Shown: positions 42,437 to 50,988, counted from the first letter of the stretch. The stretch: DNA of 64,000 nt from Larkinella rosea (GCF_003858635.1 NZ_RQJO01000009.1:620001-684000), one strand, 5' to 3'. Program-made: numbers and translations. The notes: a model not told the origin generated them from the letters alone.

Positions 42437-43930
42437 TTATTGTTTTTTAAAATCCAGTCCGTCGAAAACCAATGTGTCAACTTTGCCCGAATTATTCAGC
42501 GTGAACCGCGCCAGCATCTTTCCGTACCAGAATTTGCTGTAGGGGCCATAAAACGTATCGTAATGCCAGTGCGTCAACGTAGCGTTCAGCGCGTTGTCGT
42601 TGATGTTGAAAATCAATTGATTATTGACTACTGAAACCTCTGCTTTGCCATATAACGGACTGGTGTATTTTCCGGCATATTTGTTCAGCGGAAGCGAGGG
42701 CGAGGTGTTTGGGACGCGGTTTTCCTGAAAGGATTTAGCGGCTTTTTTACCGGTTTCCCTGATGCCGGCATATAAGGTCTTAATCTCCGCGTTCCAGTCC
42801 CGATTTCCACCTAAAGCAAAGAAATCCAGGGTTTTGTAGAGCAACACGTGCCGCACCTCGGCATGATCGTAGTTCCCAAAAACATAGACGCCCAGTTTTT
42901 CATCGGGGAGTTGTCCTGTAATGGCCGTCAGGCCGGATAAACTGCCGGTGTGAAAGTTGACTTTGTGACCCCGGTAATCGTGCTGGTACCAGCCCAGTCC
43001 GTAGGTCCGCCAGTTGGGTTTCAGGAGTTGCATTGTTGCGTATTCGTCTTCCGGGAAAAAGGTTTGCGGCTTGAAAATCTCGGCCCAGGTGGCCGGTTTC
43101 AGCAAACGACCTCCACCGTATTTACTGCTGTCGAGCATGCAAATCACCCACTTACTCATGTCATCGACGCAGGACCAGACCGCCCCCGCCGAACCAATCT
43201 CGCTGTCGGCACCGTAGTCGATCACCCGGATCGTGTCGTTGACGTTGTAATGCGGTTTGGTCATGTTCGTGCTCTTGCTGAGGCCGCGTTTGGGCGCGGT
43301 TTGGGTCATGCCCAGCGGGTCGAAAATCCGTTCCTGCATCACCGTCGACCACGGTTTTCCGTACAGCCGCTCGATGATGCGTCCGGCCGCCGAATACATG
43401 ATGTTCTGGTAAACAAAACCGGACCGCAGCGAATACGCTGGTTTGACGTACACCATCCGCCGGAACATCTCGTTGGCCGGAATGGTCATGATACCCGTAA
43501 AATAGTCGGTGCCCGGAACACCCGTGTTGTGCGTCAGCAGGTCACGAACGCGTACCTCGCGGGTCAGGTACGGATCGGAGAATTGCAGCTCGGGCAGGTA
43601 TTTATAAACCGGGTCGTTCCAGGAAATTTTCCCTTCATCCACCAGCATGCCCATCAGCGCCACCGTCATGGCCTTGGTCGTGGAGGCACAGGCAAACTGC
43701 GTCTGCGTATCCACCGGATCGTTCTTGCCGAACTCTTTTACGCCGTATCCTTTCTTAAAAAGCACCTGATTGTCTTTCACCACCGTGATCGCCAGGCCCG
43801 GCACTTCCCATTCTTTCCGAACCTGCTCCACGTAGGCGTCAAACTCCTGCAACTGCTTTGCGGTCGGTTTTTTCTGGGCAAACCCGGTTAGAAGGTATAG
43901 AGTGAAAATAAGTGTAAGTAATTGCTTCAT
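42437..43930 (-). CDS. Secreted serine hydrolase, class C fold with C-terminal DUF3471-type domain
   Basis: From ATG 43930 the protein is 497 residues with signal peptide MKQLLTLIFTLYLLTGFAQ. The longer frame from 43981 begins inside an inverted repeat and is rejected. Active-site motifs are STTK (about residue 82), YQN near 174 and HTGS near 327. The last 100 or so residues (NKYAGKYTSPLYGKAEVSVVNNQLIF ... WHYDTFYG) match the DUF3471 lipocalin-like tail found on many Bacteroidota class C-like hydrolases. Function could be a D-aminopeptidase or esterase. It lies downstream of the class A beta-lactamase on the same strand. Confidence 0.9.
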   Translation of the reverse strand: MKQLLTLIFTLYLLTGFAQKKPTAKQLQEFDAYVEQVRKEWEVPGLAITVVKDNQVLFKKGYGVKEFGKNDPVDTQTQFACASTTKAMTVALMGMLVDEGKISWNDPVYKYLPELQFSDPYLTREVRVRDLLTHNTGVPGTDYFTGIMTIPANEMFRRMVYVKPAYSLRSGFVYQNIMYSAAGRIIERLYGKPWSTVMQERIFDPLGMTQTAPKRGLSKSTNMTKPHYNVNDTIRVIDYGADSEIGSAGAVWSCVDDMSKWVICMLDSSKYGGGRLLKPATWAEIFKPQTFFPEDEYATMQLLKPNWRTYGLGWYQHDYRGHKVNFHTGSLSGLTAITGQLPDEKLGVYVFGNYDHAEVRHVLLYKTLDFFALGGNRDWNAEIKTLYAGIRETGKKAAKSFQENRVPNTSPSLPLNKYAGKYTSPLYGKAEVSVVNNQLIFNINDNALNATLTHWHYDTFYGPYSKFWYGKMLARFTLNNSGKVDTLVFDGLDFKKQ

Positions 43931-43939
43931 GGAGATAGG

Positions 43940-44034
43940 GTTTACGGTTTTCCGTTTTCGGTATACGGTGGGCTGGCGCATTCTACAGGGATGTGCGTCA
44001 GCCCACCGTATACCGAAAACAGAAAACCGTAAAC
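43940..44034. repeat. 41-bp near-perfect inverted repeat, GTTTACGGTTTTC...CTGRCGCA family
   Basis: The arms at 43940-43980 and 43994-44034 differ at only two positions and enclose a 13-bp loop. It shares GTTTACGGTTTTC, ACGGTGG and CTGACGC blocks with the inverted repeat at 57186-57261, so both belong to one dispersed family. It lies between the class A beta-lactamase stop and the serine hydrolase start and would form a very stable RNA hairpin. Confidence 0.88.
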
Positions 44035-44035
44035 T

Positions 44036-45112
44036 TTAACGAGTGATTGAAACCGGTGGCTGGAACAGGAAATAATCGTAAATCGTGCGGCTGAGGTGGG
44101 CGATGGTTTGTTCGCGTTCGGCCAGCGGCTGGGCCGAGGACGTGATGAAAACCGCAATAACAATGTGGCCCGCGTCGCCCGGCATAGTGATGATACCGAC
44201 ATCATCGGTGGCGCTAGAATTCAACGAACCGGTTTTATGGGCTACTACGGTTTCGGGTGGCAGAAAGCCTTTGATTCGAGCCAAACCGCCCCGGCAGCGT
44301 TCCATCACCGCCAGCAGCACATCCCGGCTTTCCGGTTTGAGGGCTTTGGCCTGGTAAATCTGGGTCAGCAGGTTCACCATCGCTGCGGGCGTCGAGGTGT
44401 CGCGGGGGTCCTGCTCGAGTTTCAGGGCGGCTGCCCGGCGGATTTCCGGCGTGGCCGCTGCGCCGAGTTTGTCGTAAAAGCCAACGGTCCACTGATCCTC
44501 CGCCGGTAACGTAACTCCTTCCAGGTCCGCAATCAACTGGATAATGGTCCGGTCGACAGACATGCCTTCCACTCCCAATGCCTTCAACCGGGCGCGAACC
44601 GGTTCGGCCCCACCGACCAGCCGGAGCAGAATGTCAGTAGCGGAGTTGTCGCTGATGACCATCATCAATTCCAGCAGGTTTTCCACCGAAAGCGAAACGC
44701 CCGGTTTGGCAAACAGCGTTTCCAGCGTCCCGCTCCCCGGATGCAGATCTGACGGTTTCAGATCGACCATCGTTCGCAGGGAAAGTTCACCTTTTTCGAT
44801 TTTAGTAAATAATTCAACGGCAATGGCGACTTTCACCGTGCTGGCCATCGGAAACCGCTCCTGGAGATTCAGGCTGATCTGTTTGCCGGACTCAAGGTGC
44901 ACGGCACAAACCCCAACTTTCCCCTTGGCAAGTTTGGCAATGCGCTCCAGTTCCTGATTCAGCCGCTGTTCGGCCACATTCGGAACAACGGGAGCCGGAG
45001 CGGTAACAGGGGCGGTTTTACTTTTTTTCGATTGACTAAAACCAGGCGTGGTGATCAAACCGATCAGCCCGAAGAGAAAGAACGTTGTGATGAAAGGTAG
45101 CGGTTTTCGCAT
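44036..45112 (-). CDS. bla: Class A beta-lactamase
   Basis: The 358-residue precursor has a signal peptide (cleavage near PGFSQS) and a Pro/Ala-rich linker before the catalytic domain. All class A elements are recognisable. These are STVK (about residue 90, nucleophile Ser and Lys), SDN (about 153), an omega-loop with KLEQDPRDTSTP (about 233, supplying the deacylation Glu) and KTGS (about 291). The omega-loop style resembles the Bacteroidota subclass A2 (CfxA/PER/VEB-like) rather than TEM. It should hydrolyse beta-lactams in the periplasm, and its spectrum is not predictable from sequence. No regulator or mobile element flanks it, so it looks like an intrinsic chromosomal gene. Confidence 0.92.
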   Translation of the reverse strand: MRKPLPFITTFFLFGLIGLITTPGFSQSKKSKTAPVTAPAPVVPNVAEQRLNQELERIAKLAKGKVGVCAVHLESGKQISLNLQERFPMASTVKVAIAVELFTKIEKGELSLRTMVDLKPSDLHPGSGTLETLFAKPGVSLSVENLLELMMVISDNSATDILLRLVGGAEPVRARLKALGVEGMSVDRTIIQLIADLEGVTLPAEDQWTVGFYDKLGAAATPEIRRAAALKLEQDPRDTSTPAAMVNLLTQIYQAKALKPESRDVLLAVMERCRGGLARIKGFLPPETVVAHKTGSLNSSATDDVGIITMPGDAGHIVIAVFITSSAQPLAEREQTIAHLSRTIYDYFLFQPPVSITR

Positions 45113-45289
45113 GAATTGACAGTGAATTGAAGCCCGAAAAACAGGAAAGGCTTGCTATTTTACGTTTTGTAGCCTTTCCGTTACTAAGATGCTATAAATT
45201 CTGCATAAAAACCGCCATTAGACTGCAAAAACCGCCCCGGCCATCATTAAAATTTTCAGGGTTCATTGGGAAATCGGACTAACTCGTTT

Positions 45290-48286
45290 TCATTCCAATA
45301 GCTGCTGGTTATGGCGCAGCTTTTTAAATTCGATCCGCTGCGTGATCCCTTCCAGTCGCGGATCGGGTTTAAAAGGCAACTTCTCCATTTTTCGCACTTC
45401 GATGCTGGGAAAACCGAATTCAACGACGACTTTTCCTTCGAGCAAATACATACCGGCACCCCGGTAGGGGTATTTTTCGAGCGATTGCGGAAAATGCGTG
45501 GTATCAAAATAGTGATTTTCTACATCTAGAAAGTAGCCGAAAACCATGGGTCTGCCATTCTTCGCGGTGATTCGTTTAGAGGTGATCAGGTATCCCGTCA
45601 ACGTTACGATGTGTCCCTCGTGCTGGGGGAGTTGACGCGCCGTGATGCCCTGAATCTCATCCGCCAGGAGGCCAAACGGGGTCAGCAGGGGAAAACCCAG
45701 CAGTTCAATTTCGTCGTACCTGTCTTCAATCGCTTCCTGCCATAACGGGGGAAGTGCCAATTGGGACTGTTCCAGTTCAAAAAGGTCCGTTACGCCCTCG
45801 TGGTGGACGTAATTGTTGACCAGAGCGTGGGCGTGCCACAGGAGTTCTTTCTTGGTGTGGTTCTCGAGGGAGCGAAAGACGCCCGTGCGGATCAGGATAA
45901 TCAATTGTTCCAGACCTGCCGGAACGCGCCGGGTGAAATCTTCCATACTGGTAAACCGCTGTTGGTTTCGCTGTAGGATCAATTCCTGAACAACATGCTT
46001 TTCCAGTGACTTGATGTGAATAAAACCCAGCCAGATGACCTGGCCTTCAATGCGGGTCAGGTAGTCGCTGTGCTGAATATCAGGGGCTTCGATCCGGGCT
46101 CCCCACCGCCGGGCTTCGTTGACGTAAAACTCCGTTCCGTAAAAACCACCAAAGTTGTTGATAACCGCTACCATAAACTCCAGCGGATAATAGGTCTTTA
46201 GAAACAGACTCTGGTAGCTCTCCACCGCGAAACTGGCCGAATGCGCTTTGCTGAAGCTGTAGCCCCCAAAACTCTGAATCTGCCGCCAGACCTCCCGTGC
46301 TACTGCGTCGGGGTAGCCCATTGCTTTACAGTTTTCGAAAAACCGCCCCTCAATGCGCGCAAACTGCGGTTTGCCCCGGTACTTCCCGGACATGGCCCGG
46401 CGCAAAATATCCGCTTCCGCCAGTGTCAGGCCCGCAAAATGGTGCGCGACCTTGATGACATCTTCCTGGTAAATCATGACGCCATACGTTTCCTCCATCA
46501 ACTCCTGCATCTTCGGATGCACAGCAATATAATTCGCCGGGTTGTGGTGCCGGCGAATGTACTCCGACATCATGCCGCTGGACGCAACGCCCGGCCGGAT
46601 GACCGACGAAGCCGCTACCAGGGTCAGGTAATCCGCACACTGGAGTTTCCAGATCAATTGCCGCATAGCGGGCGACTCGATGTAAAAACACCCCATCGTT
46701 TCATGGCTCTGAAGTTGCCGACGGACCTTCTCGTCTTTGACAAAGTCCTGAATGCGGTGAATATCGATCTGAATCTGGCGGTTTTTTCGCACCAGATCGA
46801 CGGCTTCCTTGATGTGTCCCAACCCGCGCTGGCTGAGAATATCCCACTTGGCAAAACCAATGTCTTCGGCAACGTGCATATCGAACTGGCAGATTGGAAA
46901 CCCTTTCGGTGGAAGCTCCAGCGCCGTGTACTGGTACAGCGGTGTTTCCGAGATCAGAATTCCGCCCGCGTGAATGCCGAGGTAATTGGGAAAATGCTCC
47001 AGTTCTTTGGCATATCTGAAAATATACTTGTTGTATTCGTTGGGCGGGGCCGCCTGCGGATTGGCAACCAGTTCATCAAGTTCGGATTTCGGCAATCCGA
47101 ACACCTTTCCGAGTTCCCGATAGGCGGCCCGATCCTGAAATGTGACATAGTTGGCCACCATACAGACATGATGACGCCCATACATTTTGAAGATGTAATC
47201 GATAATATCGTCGCGTTCGTCCCACGAAAAGTCGATGTCGAAATCGGGCGGTGAGGTGCGTTCGGGATTGATAAACCGCTCAAAGTACAAATCCAGGGCA
47301 ATCGGGTCCACGTCGGTAATTCGCATACAGTAGGCCACGATCGAATTGGCCCCCGACCCACGCCCGACGTGGTGGTACCCCCGGGAATGGGCATACCGGA
47401 TAATGTCCCAGGTAATCAGAAAGTAGGACGAAAAATTCAGTTCCTCAATGGTTTTCAACTCATTATCGACCCGCCGACGGGCTTCCGCATGATCACTTCC
47501 GTAGCGATCGCGCATGCCTTCTTCCGCCAGTTTCCGGAGCAGATTCAGATCGTCGTGCTTGCTGAGGGTGTAGAATTTCCGGTTTTTGGGCATCGAAAAA
47601 TCGAAATCGAAGGTACAATTCGCCAGTAGATTTTGGGTATTGTTAATTACTTCCGGCCAATCGCGAAAAACGGCTTCCAGTTCCGTTGGCGACCGGAAGA
47701 ACTCATTCGGTAAAACGGTTTCGTACTCGGTCAGCCTGGAAAGCAGGCAATTGTGATCAATCGCCCGCAGTAACTTATGCAGGTTAAATCCAATCTTGTC
47801 CACATAGGTCATGGGTTGTAGAAGAACCACCTGATGCGGTTTTATTTTGTGACCGTGGCGCCACAACTGGCTCGTATTGGTTACTGCCTGAACGCCCACA
47901 TACTCCTGCGATCCCAGGTCGGTAAAGTGATCCAGATTTTCGATGGGATAAATCACAGAAACCTGCTGGAAGTCGGGCGCACGCAGCGGGAAATCCTTTT
48001 TCGACAGAAGATACTGCGTTAAAAACCGGTTGATTTCCGCAAAACCGTCGAGGTTCCGGGCAATGCAGACGTAGGCCAGTTGCTGACGGTTGCGAAACTC
48101 GACACCTACAACCGGTTGAATTTCTGCGGCCCGGCAACACTTCACGAACTGAAAAACACCCGAAACCGTGTTGATATCCGTCAGCGCCAGCGTCTGAATG
48201 CCCAGCGTAACCGCCTGATTGACCAGATTTTCGGGCGAAAGCGTGCCGTAGCGGAGGGAAAAGTAGCTGTGAACGTTGAGGTACAT
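45290..48286 (-). CDS. DnaE-type DNA polymerase III alpha subunit, short form
   Basis: The 998-residue C-family polymerase has a PHP domain (MYLNVHSYFSLRYG ... LALTDINTVSG) in which the usual first metal-binding histidines are not conserved. The catalytic palm is intact (HHVGRGSGANSIVAYCM, PDFDIDFSWDERDD, about residue 350). The fingers (SGKYRGKP, GYSFSKAHSASFAVESYQS) and a C-terminal OB-fold (GHIVTLTGYLITSKRITAKNGRPMVFG) follow. It is about 150 residues shorter than replicative DnaE and lacks an obvious clamp-loader-binding tail. This matches DnaE2/ImuC-like error-prone polymerases in size. It is the last gene of an operon with DinB and a YopX-family protein, 15 bp after the latter. Confidence 0.9.
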   Translation of the reverse strand: MYLNVHSYFSLRYGTLSPENLVNQAVTLGIQTLALTDINTVSGVFQFVKCCRAAEIQPVVGVEFRNRQQLAYVCIARNLDGFAEINRFLTQYLLSKKDFPLRAPDFQQVSVIYPIENLDHFTDLGSQEYVGVQAVTNTSQLWRHGHKIKPHQVVLLQPMTYVDKIGFNLHKLLRAIDHNCLLSRLTEYETVLPNEFFRSPTELEAVFRDWPEVINNTQNLLANCTFDFDFSMPKNRKFYTLSKHDDLNLLRKLAEEGMRDRYGSDHAEARRRVDNELKTIEELNFSSYFLITWDIIRYAHSRGYHHVGRGSGANSIVAYCMRITDVDPIALDLYFERFINPERTSPPDFDIDFSWDERDDIIDYIFKMYGRHHVCMVANYVTFQDRAAYRELGKVFGLPKSELDELVANPQAAPPNEYNKYIFRYAKELEHFPNYLGIHAGGILISETPLYQYTALELPPKGFPICQFDMHVAEDIGFAKWDILSQRGLGHIKEAVDLVRKNRQIQIDIHRIQDFVKDEKVRRQLQSHETMGCFYIESPAMRQLIWKLQCADYLTLVAASSVIRPGVASSGMMSEYIRRHHNPANYIAVHPKMQELMEETYGVMIYQEDVIKVAHHFAGLTLAEADILRRAMSGKYRGKPQFARIEGRFFENCKAMGYPDAVAREVWRQIQSFGGYSFSKAHSASFAVESYQSLFLKTYYPLEFMVAVINNFGGFYGTEFYVNEARRWGARIEAPDIQHSDYLTRIEGQVIWLGFIHIKSLEKHVVQELILQRNQQRFTSMEDFTRRVPAGLEQLIILIRTGVFRSLENHTKKELLWHAHALVNNYVHHEGVTDLFELEQSQLALPPLWQEAIEDRYDEIELLGFPLLTPFGLLADEIQGITARQLPQHEGHIVTLTGYLITSKRITAKNGRPMVFGYFLDVENHYFDTTHFPQSLEKYPYRGAGMYLLEGKVVVEFGFPSIEVRKMEKLPFKPDPRLEGITQRIEFKKLRHNQQLLE

Positions 48287-48301
48287 GGTGCCTGTTGCCG
48301 G

Positions 48302-48748
48302 TTAAGCCGCCCAAAGCAGCGACGAAGGTGGCAGATCCAGTGCCAGGTGCGGATGTTCAAAGAAATTGCCCACCTGTTTAACCGCCTGAGCCAGTTCCCG
48401 ATCCAGCCGTAAGTAGGGCGGCAACCCCATGCTGTTCAGCAAAAACAGGCTGTAACCGCTCTGTTCCGGGTGATTCTGGATGATCCAGTGATGCCCATCA
48501 CATTCAACAATGTCGTAATCGAACAGCAGGGTTCCTTCCCGGTCGTGTTGCCCCACCGACAACATCAGGCGCCAGGGTTCGGTCGTCTCATACAGGCGGA
48601 TATCGGCCGGATTGGCCAGATTGACCAGCGCCAGGACATCTTCGAGCAGAATGGTTTGAAAGTGGTTTGTGCGCGTCATCTGCGACGAGAGGTAGTACAT
48701 GTGCCGGTTTTGCGTATCCCAGACCCGGCAGTTTAGAGCGAATGACAT
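48302..48748 (-). CDS. Small YopX-family protein encoded between DinB and DnaE
   Basis: From ATG 48748 the protein is 148 residues. The open frame continues upstream to 49099, but that part lies inside dinB in another phase and is rejected. The opening ALNCRVWDTQNRHMYYLSS matches the YopX pattern (RVWD...MxY). TLLFDYDIVECDGHHWII matches the (E/D)xDIVxxDG element. The end VGNFFEHPHL corresponds to the family's (I/V)GNxxENPEL motif. YopX proteins are mostly known from phages and their function is unknown. Gaps of 17 bp after dinB and 15 bp before dnaE make co-translation likely. A role as accessory factor of the two polymerases is inferred from position only. Confidence 0.7.
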   Translation of the reverse strand: MSFALNCRVWDTQNRHMYYLSSQMTRTNHFQTILLEDVLALVNLANPADIRLYETTEPWRLMLSVGQHDREGTLLFDYDIVECDGHHWIIQNHPEQSGYSLFLLNSMGLPPYLRLDRELAQAVKQVGNFFEHPHLALDLPPSSLLWAA

Positions 48749-48765
48749 GGTTGTATTGGTTTTGA

Positions 48766-49953
48766 TCAGATTCCTAATTGGTAATGGCTGGCCCGCCCGA
48801 TTTTGTGTTCCCCGTACCGGTCGCGGATTCGGTCGGTTTTCTGATAGAGGGTCGGCAGCTTGGAAGAAACTACGTCGCCTGCCGCATCGAACAGGGCCAG
48901 TTGCTCGGTTCCCCGCACCAGCTTTCCCAGACTGACGCCCACCAGCCGGATCATCAACCGCCGGTTGTAGAGTGCATCGAAGACTTTCAGCGCGGCCAGG
49001 GTCAATTGATGATCCGACGAAGTCGCCGGAAGCGTTACCTGGCGGGTGTACGTCTGGAAATCGGAATAGCGCACCTTGACCGTCACTTTGCCGGCACAAA
49101 AACCGCTCTTCCGCAGGTCATACGCCAGCGTTTCGACCATCCGTGACAAGGTTCCCTGCAACAGCTGCACATCGATCGTATCGGTCTGGAAGGTCATTTC
49201 CTTCGACATCGACTTCTGTTGGTGCGACGGCAGAACCGGGGAAGGGTCGATGCCATTGGCGCGATCCCAGAGAAACAGACCGGTTTTTCCGAATGTTTTC
49301 TCCAACAATCGCCGGGGAATCTGGGCCAGGGTTCCCAGTTTGGTCACGCCCATGCAGCGCAGCGTGTGTGCCATTTTCTCGCCCACGCCCGGTAATTTGC
49401 CCACATTGAGTTGCCACAGAAAGGGCTGAACCTCCGGAGCGCGGACATACAAAGCACCATTGGGTTTGTTTTCATTGGCCGCCATCTTGGAAACTGTCTT
49501 GGTGTTGGACAATCCCCAACTGACCGACAGGCCCGTTTCGCGAACAATCGCTTCCTTCGTCTCCTTCGCCCACTGCAAACAACCCACGAACTTCTCCATG
49601 CCGGTCATATCGATGTAGAATTCATCGATACTCGCTTTTTCCAAAACCGGGGCGCGCTCGGTAAGAATATCCGTGACCATGTTCGAATAGTGCCCGTACG
49701 ATTCATAATCTCCCTTGATGACGGTGGCTTCGGGGCACAACCTTCGGGCCAGTCGCATGGGCATGGCCGCGCGAACCCCAAACCGCCGGGCTTCATAACT
49801 GGCCGCTGCCACCACCCCCCGGTCACTGCTGCCCCCGACGAGCAGGGGCCGACCCCGCAACTGGGGCTGGCGCAGCACTTCGACGGAGGTAAAGAACGAA
49901 TCCAGATCGGTGTGCAGGATTTGGCGATCGAAAGCACTCTGGGTCTGATCCAT
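48766..49953 (-). CDS. dinB: Y-family DNA polymerase (DNA polymerase IV type)
   Basis: From ATG 49953 the product is 395 residues, and a longer frame from 50028 runs through the operator region. The palm has ILHTDLDSFFTSVEV (first metal Asp) and KASIDEFYIDMTG (second Asp/Glu pair). The steric-gate and fingers region VVAAASYEARRFGVRAAMP and a helix-hairpin-helix thumb (VGKLPGVGEKMAHTLRCMG) follow. The little finger domain completes it. GTEQLALFDA near residue 363 resembles a sliding-clamp-binding QLxLF motif. It performs translesion synthesis. It is first in the operon dinB-yopX-like-dnaE and divergent from the S24 repressor. Confidence 0.93.
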   Translation of the reverse strand: MDQTQSAFDRQILHTDLDSFFTSVEVLRQPQLRGRPLLVGGSSDRGVVAAASYEARRFGVRAAMPMRLARRLCPEATVIKGDYESYGHYSNMVTDILTERAPVLEKASIDEFYIDMTGMEKFVGCLQWAKETKEAIVRETGLSVSWGLSNTKTVSKMAANENKPNGALYVRAPEVQPFLWQLNVGKLPGVGEKMAHTLRCMGVTKLGTLAQIPRRLLEKTFGKTGLFLWDRANGIDPSPVLPSHQQKSMSKEMTFQTDTIDVQLLQGTLSRMVETLAYDLRKSGFCAGKVTVKVRYSDFQTYTRQVTLPATSSDHQLTLAALKVFDALYNRRLMIRLVGVSLGKLVRGTEQLALFDAAGDVVSSKLPTLYQKTDRIRDRYGEHKIGRASHYQLGI

Positions 49954-50150
49954 ACAATTGTAAGCATTGCAAGCATTAGTAAGCTTGTTATACAAGCGCA
50001 AGAATGCTGATAAAACTGACATTGCCAAAAAAAGGTTACTATTTTTTTGTTTTTGAGTAACATGTAATGCTTTTACAATGCTTGCCTAATTTACATTTGT
50101 AAATTTCTGACACTAAAATGCTGGTAATACTTACATTTTGATTATCTTTG
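49954..50150. promoter_or_regulatory. Divergent operator/promoter region with AATGCTT repeats
   Basis: Between dinB and the S24 gene, AAGCATT occurs at 49962-49968 and 49971-49977. Its complement AATGCTT occurs at 50066-50072 and 50077-50083, with variants near 50002 and 50118. A perfect dyad ATTTACA-TT-TGTAAAT lies at 50089-50104. TATCTTTG (50143-50150) is a good -7 box for the S24 gene, 18 bp before its ATG. The doubled AATGCTT units on each side suggest autoregulation and coordinate repression of both transcripts. Confidence 0.6.
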
Positions 50151-50168
50151 ATTGTAATTAGCTGAGTT

Positions 50169-50984
50169 ATGTATCTATCTGATAATCTGAAAGTTCTCCG
50201 AAAATACTTCCATTTGAAGCAGGACGAAGTGGCTTCAGAAGTGGGCATCAGCCGGCAAATGGTGGGCTTTTACGAAAGCGGAACCTATGTTCCTCCCATT
50301 GAGACGTTGAATCTGTTAGCTACGTTTCTGCGGGTTTCGTTGGATACACTGGTGAACCAACCCCTGGCAAAGCTTTCCCCAAAGCAGTTCGAGCAACTCA
50401 TGGCTGCCCCGAACCCGGTCTACCGGGGCAGCGCGCTGCAGGTGCGGGAGGTGCTCCATTCGGTGAAGGATGATCAGGAATTGATTGAGGTGGTACCTAT
50501 TCCCGCATCGATGGGGTACGCGCAGGGCGGGTACGCGGATCAGGAGTTCATGGCCGACCTGGAAAAATTTCACTTGCCACTGCCCGGCATTAGCCCGGAC
50601 CGGCTTTACCGGCTTTTCTCCACCGAGGGCGATTCGATGTACCCGGCCGTCACGGAAGGGTCGCACATTCTGGGCGAATACGTGGAGGACTGGTATTCGA
50701 TCAAAAGTGGGACGAACTGCATTTTCGTGCTGCAAACGGAAGGCATTGTCTTCAAAAAAGCCGTGAACGAACTGACCACGAAGCAGCGGTTTGAACTGCA
50801 TTCACTGAATACGTTTTACAAGCCTTATTACGTGCCGATTGAGGATATTAAAGAGATCTGGAAGTTCAAAAAGTTACTGACCGATGTGCTGCCGGAGCCC
50901 GAAAGCTCGATGACGAAATTGCTGTCCGAAATACGTGAATTGAAAGGCGGACAAACCGAAATTCTGAGCCGTCTTCCCAGGTAA
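50169..50984 (+). CDS. XRE-type repressor with S24 (LexA/CI) peptidase domain
   Basis: The 271-residue protein has an N-terminal helix-turn-helix (NLKVLRKYFHLKQDEVASEVGISRQMVGFYESGTYVPP, about 6-45). A linker leads to an S24 domain with the nucleophile Ser in FSTEGDSMYPAV (about residue 155) and the general-base Lys in GIVFKKAVNEL (about 196). The expected Ala-Gly self-cleavage bond is not present at the usual place. The corresponding stretch reads PASMGYAQGGYADQEF, with Met-Gly. A C-terminal charged helix could be a coiled coil. It probably represses the divergent dinB operon until RecA-type activation. Confidence 0.9.
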   Translation: MYLSDNLKVLRKYFHLKQDEVASEVGISRQMVGFYESGTYVPPIETLNLLATFLRVSLDTLVNQPLAKLSPKQFEQLMAAPNPVYRGSALQVREVLHSVKDDQELIEVVPIPASMGYAQGGYADQEFMADLEKFHLPLPGISPDRLYRLFSTEGDSMYPAVTEGSHILGEYVEDWYSIKSGTNCIFVLQTEGIVFKKAVNELTTKQRFELHSLNTFYKPYYVPIEDIKEIWKFKKLLTDVLPEPESSMTKLLSEIRELKGGQTEILSRLPR

Positions 50985-50988
50985 GCGA

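Noticed and set aside
48749-49099. Upstream extension of the YopX-like frame to 265 codons
   Set aside because: The extra 117 codons lie inside dinB in another phase, and the YopX-like similarity begins exactly at the ATG at 48748.
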